Of a DNA stretch of 64,000 nt, positions 26,426-35,234 are shown one piece after another. Under the pieces are notes generated by a model. That model was not told the origin of the DNA. It saw nothing but the letters and a program-made list of their open reading frames with translations, and ran no database searches. Each line of letters begins with the position of its first letter. Positions within the stretch are counted from its first letter, which is position 1. This DNA is from G013214665 sp964649815 (GTDB lineage Bacteria > Pseudomonadota > Alphaproteobacteria > Rhodobacterales > Rhodobacteraceae), in assembly GCA_964649815.1 (NCBI GenBank), contig CAZYQC010000010.1:9756-73755 (forward strand). The letters run 5' to 3'. Position numbers and translations under genes: made by a program.

Positions 26426-27714
26426 TGATGTTGGACATTCTTTTCACTGGGGCCCGGTTGATAGACCCCAAAGCCAAAACAGAGTTTGACGGGGCTTTGG
26501 GCATCACAGACGGGGTCATCGCCGGTGTTTGGCCCGGCGCCGCGCCCAGCGATGTGCGCGCCGAACGCACAGTGGATTGCGCTGGACATTGTCTTGGTCC
26601 CGGTTTGGTCGACATTGGCGTCAAGGTCTGCGAACCCGGAGAACGCCACAAAGAAAGCTTTAAATCAGCCGGTCGCGCAGCGGCAGCGGGTGGCGTGACG
26701 ACGATTGTAACCCGACCCGACACCCTGCCCGCCATCGACAGCCCGGAAACCTTCGAGTTTGTCCTGCGCCGTGCACGCGATGCAGCTGATGTCAAAGTCC
26801 TGCCAATGGCCGCTTTGACCAAAGGGCGAGACGGCCGGGAAATGACCGAAATCGGGTTCTTGCTGGACGCAGGCGCCGTGGCCTTTACCGATGGTGACAG
26901 GGTCATCAAAGACACCAAGGTCTTTGCACGGGCCCTAAGCTATGCCCGGTCTCTGGGCGCATTGGTCATCGGTCACATCCAAGAGCCTTCCCTATCCGCC
27001 GGAGCCGCAGCCACATCTGGCAAATTCGCCTCTTTGCGCGGCTTGCCCAGCGTGTCACCGATGGCCGAACGCATGGGGCTTGACCGGGACATGGCGGTTC
27101 TCGAAATGACTGGCGCGCGTTATCACATCGATCAAATCACGACCGCCCGCGCCCTGCCTGCGTTGGAACGCGCCAAGCGCAACGGCCTCGATGTCACGGC
27201 GGGGACAAGTATCCACCACCTGACGCTGAATGCCTTTGACGTGGCCGATTACAGAACGTTTTTCAAATTGAAGCCGCCATTGCGTGACGAGGACGACCGT
27301 CTCGCCGTTGCGGATGCCGTGCAAAATGGATTGATCGACGTCATTTCGTCGATGCACACGCCGCAAGACGAAGAAAGCAAACGTCTGCCGTTCGAGGCCG
27401 CCGCCAGCGGCGCCGTTGGTTTGCAAACCCTGTTGCCAGCAGCCCTGCGTCTGTTGCACGGCAACCTTGTCGATTTGCCAACCTTGTGGCGGGCTTTGTC
27501 ATACGCGCCTGCCAAGCGGCTTGGCTTGCCACAAGGGCGGCTGGATGTTGGCGCGCCGGCCGATCTGGTTCTGTTTGATCCCAACGCGCCGTTCGTTTTG
27601 GATCGCTTCAAGTTGTTGTCCAAATCCCAAAACACGCCTTTTGACGGCGCCCGGATGGAGGGTAAGGTGCTTGCAACCTACGTCGATGGACACCGCGTTT
27701 ACGAGCCTGACTGA
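26425..27714 (+). CDS. Dihydroorotase homolog, probably inactive (PyrC'-like)
   Basis: The 429-residue protein aligns with class I dihydroorotases throughout: LGPGLVDIGVKVCEPGERHKE (split here for length), AAAAGGVTTIV, TSIHHLTLNAFDV, PFEAAASGAVGLQTLLPA and LGLPQGRLDVGAPADLVLFD. The metal-binding His-x-His after GLVD is Gly65-x-Lys67, and the catalytic Asp of the usual TDHAP is Met (SSMHTP). It is therefore very unlikely to be a metal-dependent hydrolase. In Pseudomonas an inactive homolog called PyrC' is encoded with pyrB and is needed for aspartate carbamoyltransferase assembly; the same role fits here. An active pyrC should lie elsewhere. Start is the ATG at 26425. Confidence 0.9.
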   Translation: MMLDILFTGARLIDPKAKTEFDGALGITDGVIAGVWPGAAPSDVRAERTVDCAGHCLGPGLVDIGVKVCEPGERHKESFKSAGRAAAAGGVTTIVTRPDTLPAIDSPETFEFVLRRARDAADVKVLPMAALTKGRDGREMTEIGFLLDAGAVAFTDGDRVIKDTKVFARALSYARSLGALVIGHIQEPSLSAGAAATSGKFASLRGLPSVSPMAERMGLDRDMAVLEMTGARYHIDQITTARALPALERAKRNGLDVTAGTSIHHLTLNAFDVADYRTFFKLKPPLRDEDDRLAVADAVQNGLIDVISSMHTPQDEESKRLPFEAAASGAVGLQTLLPAALRLLHGNLVDLPTLWRALSYAPAKRLGLPQGRLDVGAPADLVLFDPNAPFVLDRFKLLSKSQNTPFDGARMEGKVLATYVDGHRVYEPD

Positions 27715-28322
27715 TGCCTCCCACCACCTCTGATCTCTCTACTCTGCTGCTTTGGGCGGCTCTGGCGTATCTCGCTGGCTCTGTGCCGTTCGGCCTTGTG
27801 CTGACCAAACTGATGGGGCTGGGCAACCTGCGCGACATTGGCTCGGGCAACATTGGCGCCACAAATGTTCTGCGCACAGGCAGCAAAGCCGCCGCGGCAA
27901 TGACCCTGCTTTTGGATGGCGCCAAAGGGGCGGCGATCCTCTTGGCCGCGCGGGTTTCAGGCGCTGGCGAAGACGTCATTCAGATCACCGCGCTGGCTGC
28001 GATGATTGGGCATTGCTATCCTGTTTGGCTCATGTTCAAGGGCGGCAAGGGCGTTGCGACCTTTCTTGGTTTGATGCTGGCCTTGCATTGGCCTGCGGGA
28101 ATTGGGTGCTGCATCGCCTGGTTGATCGGCGCGGCCATTTTCAGAATTTCGTCTATGGGTGCGATCGTTGCGGCCTCGGCATCAACCTTCCTGCTGGTCT
28201 TTACTGGCAAAGGGATCGCTTTGGTTCTCGGTCTTGTTCTGACCTTGTTGGTCTTTTGGCGTCACCGGGAAAATATCGCGCGCATCCGTGCCGGAACCGA
28301 ACCCAAAATCGGCCGAAAATGA
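27714..28322 (+). CDS. plsY: Glycerol-3-phosphate acyltransferase PlsY
   Basis: The 202-residue integral membrane protein has the three PlsY motifs: GSVPFGLVLTKLMG, GLGNLRDIGSGNIGATNVLRT and GHCYPVWLMFKGGKGVATFLG. It acylates glycerol-3-phosphate from acyl-phosphate, the first step of phospholipid synthesis, in the inner membrane. Its start shares a base with the pyrC-like stop. A broken small gene starts inside its last codons. Confidence 0.96.
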   Translation: MPPTTSDLSTLLLWAALAYLAGSVPFGLVLTKLMGLGNLRDIGSGNIGATNVLRTGSKAAAAMTLLLDGAKGAAILLAARVSGAGEDVIQITALAAMIGHCYPVWLMFKGGKGVATFLGLMLALHWPAGIGCCIAWLIGAAIFRISSMGAIVAASASTFLLVFTGKGIALVLGLVLTLLVFWRHRENIARIRAGTEPKIGRK

Positions 28323-28599
28323 CGTCTACCAAGGCCGTCGACACAGCCTTGGCCATCCTCAAAACCCTCCCCGTAGGCAGCTTTTGCGGCGTGTCCAACG
28401 GCAAGAAGTACTTGGTGAGCAGGAGCCTTTTCGCAAAAGGTGCGTCTGAAAAGCTGGTCGCGCGTGAACTGGGGGGACGGACTACATCTCGGCCAATGTG
28501 TACCACCTGACGTCCGGCGCGCGCCTATATCCCTGCGAGATGAGCGCAGAGAAGGTTTTGGATTTCATTGCTGATTTGCGGGACGTGTCAGCTCAATAG
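28319..28599 (+). pseudogene. Small conserved protein gene interrupted by a -1 shift at a G run
   Basis: Reading starts at ATG 28319 (4-nt overlap with plsY) and runs in frame to a stop at 28508-28510. At the six-G run 28471-28476 the coding pattern moves to the -1 frame and continues cleanly to a TAG at 28597. Joined, this gives about 93 residues: GVSNGKKYLVSRSLFAKGASEKLVARELGG plus TDYISANVYHL, ARLYPCEMSAEKVLDFIADL. The joined protein has the look of a real conserved alphaproteobacterial protein, whose function I do not know. One missing G, a sequencing error, or -1 ribosomal slippage at G-GGG-GGA would each explain it. The end overlaps gshA convergently by 7 nt. Confidence 0.75.
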
Positions 28600-29963
28600 C
28601 TGTATTCTTCGTAAATCCGGTCCAGATCTCCGCCCCAGTCTCCATGATACCGGTGGAGCAATTCGTCAGCAGGCGCTTGGCCGCTTTCGATAGATTCCTT
28701 CAGCGCGTTGAGGAAATGTGTCTCATCCGGCACCAAACCACCCGCGCCAGGCCGTGCGCGGGCTTTGAGGCCAGCCTCACTGATCGCGACGGTTTCCCGC
28801 GCCAATTCCAGCATCGAGATGCCATTTACCTCGGCCTTGAGACCATCCCGAGCAGCCGCAACACGCATCTCTTCGCGGGTTTCCGCGTCAAATCCTTTGG
28901 CCAAGTCCCATGCCGCGTCCAGAGCGGATTGATCGTACATCAATCCAACCCAATACGCTGGCAAGGCGCACAACCGTCGCCAAGGACCACCGTCGGCACC
29001 GCGCATTTCAATGAACTTTTTGACCCGCGCTTCGGGGAAGATGGTGGTCAAATGGTCCGCCCAATCCGAGAGCGTCGGCGTCTCGCCTGGAAGTGCAGGC
29101 AGCTTTCCGTCCAAGAAATCCCGGAACGACATCCCCAATGCATCAACATAAACCCCATCCCGGTAGACAAAGTACATCGGCACATCGAGCGCATATTCCA
29201 CCCAGGCATCAAACCCGAACCCATCGTCAAAAACGAAAGGCAGCATGCCCGTCCGAGAGGCGTCCAGATGCTGCCAGACATAGCCACGCCAAGACTTTTG
29301 CCCATTCGGTTTGCCTTCAAAAAAGGGCGAATTGCCAAAGAGCGCGTTTGCAACCGGCTGCAACGCCAATGCAACGCGAAGCTTTTGGACCATGTCGGCT
29401 TCGGACGAGAAATCCAGGTTGACCTGAACGGTACAGGTGCGGCGCATCATCATTTTGCCCGTCGTGCCGACGGTGTCCATGTACGCATCCATGAGCTTGT
29501 AGCGGCCTTTCGGCATCATCGGCATCTGCTCATGCATCCACGTGGGTGAGGCGCCTAGACCGATAAAGCGGGCGCCCACTGCGTCGGCGATGTCTTTTAC
29601 CTCTTTGAGGTGAGCATTCACCTCGTCGCAGGTTTCGTGAATGGTTTCGAGCGGAGCACCAGACAACTCAAGCTGACCGCCCGGCTCTAGGCTGACGTTC
29701 GCGCCGTCCTTTTCGAGACCGATCAGCTTGCCACCCTCTTCGATCGGGTTCCAACCATGCTTTGACCGCAGACCATCGAGGATCGCAAAAATGGAGCGCT
29801 CTCCGTCGTAAGGCAGCGGCAAGAGCGTGTCGCGACAATAGCCGAACTTTTCGTGCTCGGTGCCTATGCGCCAGTCTTCTTTGGGCTTGCAGCCGTCAGC
29901 AAGGTACTCTGCGAGCTGCTCGAACCGCTCGATCGGGCCTCCGCCGGATTGTGGGATGGACAT
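28593..29963 (-). CDS. gshA: Glutamate-cysteine ligase (plant/alphaproteobacterial GCS2 type)
   Basis: A 456-residue enzyme of the alphaproteobacterial/plant-like class: WRIGTEHEKFGYCRDTLLPLPYDG, LEPGGQLELSGAPLETIHETC, ASPTWMHEQMPMMPKGRY, CTVQVNLDFSSEADMV and FEGKPNGQKSWRGYVW are family blocks. It forms gamma-glutamylcysteine, the first and limiting step of glutathione synthesis, in the cytosol. The gene follows the rsmE and unknown membrane-protein genes on the same strand with a 98-nt gap. gshB is not in the window. Confidence 0.95.
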   Translation of the reverse strand: MSIPQSGGGPIERFEQLAEYLADGCKPKEDWRIGTEHEKFGYCRDTLLPLPYDGERSIFAILDGLRSKHGWNPIEEGGKLIGLEKDGANVSLEPGGQLELSGAPLETIHETCDEVNAHLKEVKDIADAVGARFIGLGASPTWMHEQMPMMPKGRYKLMDAYMDTVGTTGKMMMRRTCTVQVNLDFSSEADMVQKLRVALALQPVANALFGNSPFFEGKPNGQKSWRGYVWQHLDASRTGMLPFVFDDGFGFDAWVEYALDVPMYFVYRDGVYVDALGMSFRDFLDGKLPALPGETPTLSDWADHLTTIFPEARVKKFIEMRGADGGPWRRLCALPAYWVGLMYDQSALDAAWDLAKGFDAETREEMRVAAARDGLKAEVNGISMLELARETVAISEAGLKARARPGAGGLVPDETHFLNALKESIESGQAPADELLHRYHGDWGGDLDRIYEEYSY

Positions 29964-30061
29964 AAGACCGCGCTCCGTTCTTCTGGGTCACGGTTCCGAG
30001 GTCTGGAGTGTTCGCCAAGGCGTGTCAATGCATCCATCGCGACCAAGGGCAAAGAGTGTCT

Positions 30062-30595
30062 TCACGTCTGGGTCAACGATGTCAGGGTACTTGCCTTTTC
30101 CCAGACGACGACAGAGCGCCCCTGATGGGTTTCCAAAGCCGCAAGCAACCTGTCTGTTCTGAGCCCAGGCAGTGACGAGAACGCGTCGAACAAGGCTTCT
30201 GCCTGAACCGCATTCGTCGGGATCATGAGCGGATCGACGCCCGGTTGCTCCAATCGCCAATGCGCAGGATAATGCGCCCCTTCGAGCGTCAGCCGCGTCA
30301 TCTCGCGCAGTGCGATGCTGCCGCCGCTTAGCGGGCCGAGGTAGGTGATTTGTCCTTCATCAACCTCGACAGCGCCTCTGCCGCCTGAATCGGTGCCAAA
30401 GCGGAGGCGTTGCCAGCCGATCCACGCCAACGCAACGCCCGCAAAAATAATCAGCGGCGACACCCATTGCAGCACGCCAACGGCGCGTAAGGTCCACAAT
30501 GCGCCAAGCGCGATCAACGCCGCACCAATCAGGACTTCGCGCCAGCGCCAAATTGCCGCTTTCGCCTCGGGTCGGACAAAACTGCTCAAACGCAA
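30062..30595 (-). CDS. Two-helix membrane protein of unknown function
   Basis: A protein of about 177 residues with a short basic N-terminus (SSFVRPEAKAAIWRWREV), two adjoining transmembrane helices (VLIGAALIALGALWTLRAVGVL and VSPLIIFAGVALAWIGWQRL) and a soluble C-terminal domain of beta type: GAVEVDEGQITYLGPLSGGSIALREMTRL, VDPLMIPTNAVQAEALFDAFSSLPGL, GRSVVVWEK. This resembles PH-like membrane proteins but I make no family claim. The start is uncertain: a TTG at 30595 preceded by a G-run, or an ATG at 30661 that overlaps rsmE by 23 nt. It is located between rsmE and gshA in the same direction. Confidence 0.75.
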   Translation of the reverse strand: MRLSSFVRPEAKAAIWRWREVLIGAALIALGALWTLRAVGVLQWVSPLIIFAGVALAWIGWQRLRFGTDSGGRGAVEVDEGQITYLGPLSGGSIALREMTRLTLEGAHYPAHWRLEQPGVDPLMIPTNAVQAEALFDAFSSLPGLRTDRLLAALETHQGRSVVVWEKASTLTSLTQT

Positions 30596-30638
30596 GCCCC
30601 CCAAAGTGTTCCGGCATCTTTGATATCCAATGTGCGCC

Positions 30639-31370
30639 TCATGGGTGCGACCAATCCCCATAGTTCTGCTGCCATAGCGTCAGCGCCGCAACCGCGGCTG
30701 TATCGGCGCGCAGAATACGCGGACCTAACGAAATGGGCATCGCTTGTGGCATGTCGTGCAACCGCTTGCGTTCAGCATCAGAAAACCCACCTTCGGGGCC
30801 GATCAGAATAGCCCAAGGCATATCTTTCTGACCGCCCACGCCCGTGTCGACCACATGGCCAGCCAGCGTCTCGTCGCAAAACATTATCTGCCGCTCTTCG
30901 GGCCAATCGGACAACAGCCTGTCCAACCGGCAAAGATCGTCGACCTCGGGCACATATGTGCCGCCGCATTGTTCGGCCGCTTCGATGGCATGCGCTTGCA
31001 GACGGTCTTGCCGGATACGCTCGGAATTTGTGAAGTCGGTCTGCACGGGCATGATGCGGCGCGCGCCCATCTCTGCGGCCTTTTCCACGATAAAATCCGT
31101 GCGCGCCTTTTTGATCGGAGCGAACAGCAGCCACAGATCAGGCGGGACCGCCAAGGGCCGCGTCTGTGACTGGCAGGCCAAAGACCCGCCGCGCTTGCCC
31201 GCTTCGGCAACGCCGGCCATCCATTCGCCGTCCCGGCCATTGAACAACGCAACGGTGTCACCCACGCTCAGACGCATGACGCCAAACAGATAATGCGCCT
31301 GCTCCCGCGTCAGAGCGACCGATTGCCCTGCCCCCAAAGGCTGATCTACATACAAACGAACTTTGGACAT
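30639..31370 (-). CDS. rsmE: 16S rRNA m3U1498 methyltransferase RsmE
   Basis: A 243-residue SPOUT methyltransferase. It has an N-terminal PUA-like region (LTREQAHYLFGVMRLSVGDTVALFNG), then LLFAPIKKARTDFIVEKAAEMGARRIMPVQT, and the C-terminal knot with ILIGPEGGFSDAE and SLGPRILRADTAAVAAL. It methylates U1498 of 16S rRNA using SAM. Only 14 bp separate its start from the divergent ubiA start, so the promoters must lie within or across coding sequence. Confidence 0.96.
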   Translation of the reverse strand: MSKVRLYVDQPLGAGQSVALTREQAHYLFGVMRLSVGDTVALFNGRDGEWMAGVAEAGKRGGSLACQSQTRPLAVPPDLWLLFAPIKKARTDFIVEKAAEMGARRIMPVQTDFTNSERIRQDRLQAHAIEAAEQCGGTYVPEVDDLCRLDRLLSDWPEERQIMFCDETLAGHVVDTGVGGQKDMPWAILIGPEGGFSDAERKRLHDMPQAMPISLGPRILRADTAAVAALTLWQQNYGDWSHP

Positions 31371-31384
31371 TTCGGATCCTAAAT

Positions 31385-32359
31385 ATGCCCCCTCATCCTT
31401 CTGCGCCAGACAAGCCCGACACAGGCCAGGTTTCTGACGCTATAGCTGGCAATTGGGTTGACGCCTACGCTCCTGTTTGGACCCGGCCATATCTTAGGCT
31501 GTCCCGTGCGGATCGGCCAATTGGCACCTGGCTTTTGTTCCTGCCTTGCCTCTGGGGGCTGAGCCTGGCGATGCTGTATGATCAATCGCCGCGTTGGGAA
31601 GATCTGTGGATCGCGGTCGGCTGCGGGATCGGCGCGTTTTTGATGCGCGGAGCGGGATGCACGTGGAATGACATCACGGATCGCGATTTTGACGGACAAG
31701 TGGAACGCACGCGGTCCAGACCGATCCCCGCAGGCCATGTCACTGTGCGAGGCGCGTTGATCTGGATGATCATCCAATGTCTGCTGGCCTTTCTGATTTT
31801 GCTGACCTTCAACACCGCCGCAATCTTGCTTGGTGTTCTCGCCTTGTTGCCCGTCGCCGTTTACCCGTTTGCCAAACGCTTTACCTGGTGGCCGCAGGTC
31901 TTTTTGGGCATTGCCTTCAATTGGGGCGCTTTGCTGGCATGGACCGCGCATCACGGCGCGCTAGAAGGTCCGGCGGTGGTTCTGTACATGGCCGGGATTG
32001 CCTGGACGCTTTTCTACGACACGATTTACGCCCACCAAGACATCGAAGACGACACGCTGATCGGCGTGAAATCCACCGCGCGCCTATTTGGTGAAAACAC
32101 TTCGGCCTGGTTGCGCCGGTTCGTCGTCGCAACGGTTGGTCTGATGGGGTTGGCGGTCATATTCGCGGCCATGCCCAATGCCTCGATCCTGGCCCTGGTC
32201 ATCGCATTGGTCGGACCCTGGGCGATGGGATGGCATCTCACCTGGCAATTGCGCGGATTGGACCTGGAGAGCCCGCAAAAACTGTGGCGGCTTTTTCTCG
32301 TAAACCGCGATACCGGCTTGATTCCGCTCATCTTCTTTTGTTGTGCGCTATTCGCGTGA
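31385..32359 (+). CDS. ubiA: 4-hydroxybenzoate polyprenyltransferase UbiA
   Basis: A 324-residue integral membrane prenyltransferase with both Asp-rich motifs: NDITDRDFDGQVERTRSRP and YAHQDIEDDTLIGVKST, within about eight or nine helices. It attaches the polyprenyl tail to 4-hydroxybenzoate in ubiquinone synthesis. The hydrophilic N-terminal 40 residues are longer than in E. coli UbiA. It is divergent from rsmE with only 14 bp between the start codons. Confidence 0.96.
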   Translation: MPPHPSAPDKPDTGQVSDAIAGNWVDAYAPVWTRPYLRLSRADRPIGTWLLFLPCLWGLSLAMLYDQSPRWEDLWIAVGCGIGAFLMRGAGCTWNDITDRDFDGQVERTRSRPIPAGHVTVRGALIWMIIQCLLAFLILLTFNTAAILLGVLALLPVAVYPFAKRFTWWPQVFLGIAFNWGALLAWTAHHGALEGPAVVLYMAGIAWTLFYDTIYAHQDIEDDTLIGVKSTARLFGENTSAWLRRFVVATVGLMGLAVIFAAMPNASILALVIALVGPWAMGWHLTWQLRGLDLESPQKLWRLFLVNRDTGLIPLIFFCCALFA

Positions 32360-32413
32360 TTGCAACGTGCCTTGCGCGCGCGTATCACGTCAAAACGCAG
32401 CATGTGAATAAAG

Positions 32414-34330
32414 ATGAAACTGTCGCATCATATCTTTGCTTTTGCAGCATTTTGTGCCGCCGCGGGCCTGTCGGTTTTGGCTGCCAATTTCTCTGTTCGC
32501 CTGATTGAACAAAGCTCGGAAATTGGCGTCCGCGCGGCGCTGGATGATCGCAGCTTTAACTGGGCCGAAGTGCAGGCCAATGGCCTGACCCTCACGCTTG
32601 CGGGCATCGCTCCGACCGAAGCCGCGCGCTTTGCCGCGATCAGTGTCGCGGGCACCGTGGTTGATGCGGCGCGGGTGATTGACGATATGGACGTTGCCGC
32701 CGCCGCTGCCCTTGCCGCGCCCCGGTTCTCGGCCGAGATCCTGCGCAATGACGCGGGCCTCTCGATCATCGGATTGATCCCCGCCGCAACAGACCGCGAG
32801 GATCTCTTGCGACGCGTCGGCAGGACCGCGCAAGGCGCCCCAGTCACCGAATTGATCGAAACCTCAGATTTCCCGGTCCCGACCGGATGGTCAGATGCGA
32901 TGCAATTCGCTTTGGCCGCGATGCCCGATTTGCCCCGCGCCAAAGTCTCGGTCGAAGCAGGGCACGTGTCGGTCAAAGCGATCACCGACAGCGTCGAAGA
33001 GAAAAACGCCCTAGAAGCCAAGCTGAACCGCGCCGCCCCGGCTGGCTTGCGTCTCACTTTGGAAATTGCCGCGCCGCGCCCTGTGATCACGCCCTTTACA
33101 CTGCGGTTTGTCAAAGACGATGCAGGCAGCCGCTTTGACGCATGCTCGGCCGACACCGAAGAGACGCGCGCGCAAATCATCACCACCGCCCGCCAAGTGG
33201 GCATGACCCGCGAGACGCAGTGCCAGGTTGGTATGGGTGTTCCCAGCCCCAATTGGGTAAACGCGGTGACCGAAGCGATCCGCTCGCTTGACGAGATTGG
33301 CCAAGGCAGCGTGACATTTTCCAACGCGGACATCACGCTGATCGCCGCCGAAGGCACCGACGAAGGCTTGTTTGATCGCGTAGTGGGCGAGCTAGAGAAC
33401 GATCTGCCACCCGTGTTCGCGCTTTATGCCAAGCTGCCAGAGACGCCGGACCCCAACCAAGGCCCACCAGAATTCACCGCAACGCGCAGCCCAGAAGGTC
33501 TTGTTCAGCTGCGCGGGCGTCTGCCCAACGAAAACCTGCGCGAAGTTGCCGACAGCTATGCCAAGGCTGCCTTTGGCTCGCGCAACGTATACACCGCCGC
33601 GCGGATTGTTCCCGACCTGCCCTCGGATTGGGCTGTGCGCGTTCTGACGGGTCTTGAGGCGCTCGCACATTTGTCGAACGGTGCTGTGCGCATCACCCCG
33701 GACAGCCTGTCCGTGACAGGCAACACCGGGGACGAAAGCGCCAACAGCGATATCGCCTCCCTGCTTGCGTCCAAGCTGGGTGAGGCGGAAGAGTTTTCCA
33801 TTCAAGTCACCTATCAAGAGGCGCTGGACCCTGTGGCCGCTTTGCCGACGCCGCAAGAATGCATTGCTGACATCAAGACAATCCAAGCCGAGTCAAAGAT
33901 CAGCTTTGAACCCGGCAGCACGACCATTGACGCCAGCGCATTGGACACAATGGACGACATCGCAGAGATCCTAAAGGAATGCGGGCCGATCCGCCTGGAA
34001 ATCCAAGGCCATACCGACAGCCAGGGCCGCGAAGAAATGAACCAAAATCTGAGCCAGGCGCGCGCTCAATCCGTTCTGAATGAACTCAGAGCGCGCCGGG
34101 TTCTGACCGCGACCTATTCGGCCAAGGGCTATGGCGAAAGCAGCCCCATTGCCGACAACGACTCCGAAGAGGGCCGCGAAGCCAACCGACGCATCGAATT
34201 TTACCTCATTCGTCCAGCGCCATCTGAGCCCGAACGCGAAACGACACTGGAAAGCGTGGCCGCTTCGGGCGATATAGAGGCGTCGCAAGAGTCGGATGGC
34301 TCTGAGGGAGAAGGACAAGCCGGTGAGTAG
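32414..34330 (+). CDS. OmpA-family protein with BON-like N-terminal repeats
   Basis: The 638-residue product has a signal peptide (MKLSHHIFAFAAFCAAAGLSVLA), a long middle made of several BON-like alpha/beta units (VQANGLTLTLAGIAPTEAARF, LSIIGLIPAATDREDLLRRV, VTFSNADITLIAAEGTDEG, LVQLRGRLPNENLREV) and a C-terminal OmpA peptidoglycan-binding domain. The latter has ISFEPGSTTIDASALDTMDDIA and LEIQGHTDSQGREEMNQNLSQARAQ, carrying the Asp and Arg that hold diaminopimelate, and ends in an acidic tail. The layout recalls mycobacterial ArfA/OmpATb. A cell-envelope scaffold role is likely. It overlaps the next gene by 8 nt. Confidence 0.9.
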   Translation: MKLSHHIFAFAAFCAAAGLSVLAANFSVRLIEQSSEIGVRAALDDRSFNWAEVQANGLTLTLAGIAPTEAARFAAISVAGTVVDAARVIDDMDVAAAAALAAPRFSAEILRNDAGLSIIGLIPAATDREDLLRRVGRTAQGAPVTELIETSDFPVPTGWSDAMQFALAAMPDLPRAKVSVEAGHVSVKAITDSVEEKNALEAKLNRAAPAGLRLTLEIAAPRPVITPFTLRFVKDDAGSRFDACSADTEETRAQIITTARQVGMTRETQCQVGMGVPSPNWVNAVTEAIRSLDEIGQGSVTFSNADITLIAAEGTDEGLFDRVVGELENDLPPVFALYAKLPETPDPNQGPPEFTATRSPEGLVQLRGRLPNENLREVADSYAKAAFGSRNVYTAARIVPDLPSDWAVRVLTGLEALAHLSNGAVRITPDSLSVTGNTGDESANSDIASLLASKLGEAEEFSIQVTYQEALDPVAALPTPQECIADIKTIQAESKISFEPGSTTIDASALDTMDDIAEILKECGPIRLEIQGHTDSQGREEMNQNLSQARAQSVLNELRARRVLTATYSAKGYGESSPIADNDSEEGREANRRIEFYLIRPAPSEPERETTLESVAASGDIEASQESDGSEGEGQAGE

Positions 34331-34655
34331 AACAGAATTTGTTGTTGCAGCAGCGATCATTCTGTTTGTCGCTTTTTCGCTTGGTTGGTTTGCGAATTGG
34401 CTCGTTCACCGGTTTACCCGGGTCGCCGCAAACGACGTGGGCGAGCTGGATCGGATGAGCCAGGAACTGCACGAGGCCGAAGAAACCCGCGATCAGGCGA
34501 TCACCTACTTGCAACAGCGTGAAGCAGAGCTGACAAACCAGCTTAGCCAAACAGAGGCAGAGCTGCGCGCCGCGATGGACGGTTTGCGCGATGCGCGACA
34601 CGAGGCAGAAGAACTACGCGCCTACATCGATCGTTCTCAGATGGCCTCTAACTGA
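34323..34655 (+). CDS. Small membrane-anchored coiled-coil protein
   Basis: A 110-residue protein with one N-terminal transmembrane helix (FVVAAAIILFVAFSLGWFANWLVHRF) followed by a long heptad-rich coil (LDRMSQELHEAEETRDQAITYLQQREAELTNQLSQTEAELRAAMDGL). I chose the GTG at 34323 with AGGGAGAAGGA upstream, which overlaps the OmpA gene stop by 8 nt; an ATG at 34296 would overlap further. The coupling suggests it works with the OmpA-like protein at the envelope. No family name is claimed. Confidence 0.82.
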   Translation: MSRTEFVVAAAIILFVAFSLGWFANWLVHRFTRVAANDVGELDRMSQELHEAEETRDQAITYLQQREAELTNQLSQTEAELRAAMDGLRDARHEAEELRAYIDRSQMASN

Positions 34656-34694
34656 GCTGGTTGACCACCGGCCGTCACGCGTTAGCTGGCGTTC

Positions 34695-35225
34695 ATGGCC
34701 AACAACATTTCTGATCTTCCCAGACTTGCACTCTCTGTTCGTCAGCCCTCGGCTTGGGCGATCATTCATGGTGGCAAAGATATTGAGAACCGCACAGAAG
34801 GGTCCGTCCGTGCAGGCCGCATGACGACAGGGCGGATCTGTATACACGCGGCTATCGGGTTGAAGGCCAGCGAATACGAGTGGTCGATTTTCAAAATGGC
34901 AAAGACCAACACGAAAGTGCCGCCGCCAGATCACCTGATCAGACGTGCCATTATTGGCACCGTCGAGGTGGTGGATTTCGTGACCCAGTCGGATAGCCCT
35001 TGGTACGGCGGCAAGGTCGGGCTGGTCCTAAGAGATCCGGTTGCCATTGCGCCGATCCCCTGTTCCGGCGCGCTTGGCTATTTCGAGTGGGCGCCTGATG
35101 GCAAAATCGCCGAGCCTTTGCCGTGGATGAAGGCTTGGGGCAGGAAAGATGACGACGGCATCACCGGATCGTTGTTCGACGACCTCCCACGCGCCTTTAA
35201 GTCCGAACCGCCAAGGCCGTACTAG
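34695..35225 (+). CDS. ASCH-domain protein
   Basis: The 176-residue protein begins LALSVRQPSAWAIIHGGKDIENRT, the ASCH (PUA-like) opening with the conserved G-K-x-x-E-x-R, followed by GRICIHAA, RRAIIGTVEVVDFV and VGLVLRDPVAIAPIPCSGALG. ASCH domains are predicted RNA/nucleotide-binding modules, some acting as RNases or deaminase-like helpers. The role here is unknown. It follows the coiled-coil gene by 39 nt and converges on moaE with 9 nt between stops. Confidence 0.86.
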   Translation: MANNISDLPRLALSVRQPSAWAIIHGGKDIENRTEGSVRAGRMTTGRICIHAAIGLKASEYEWSIFKMAKTNTKVPPPDHLIRRAIIGTVEVVDFVTQSDSPWYGGKVGLVLRDPVAIAPIPCSGALGYFEWAPDGKIAEPLPWMKAWGRKDDDGITGSLFDDLPRAFKSEPPRPY

Positions 35226-35234
35226 GACGCGAGG

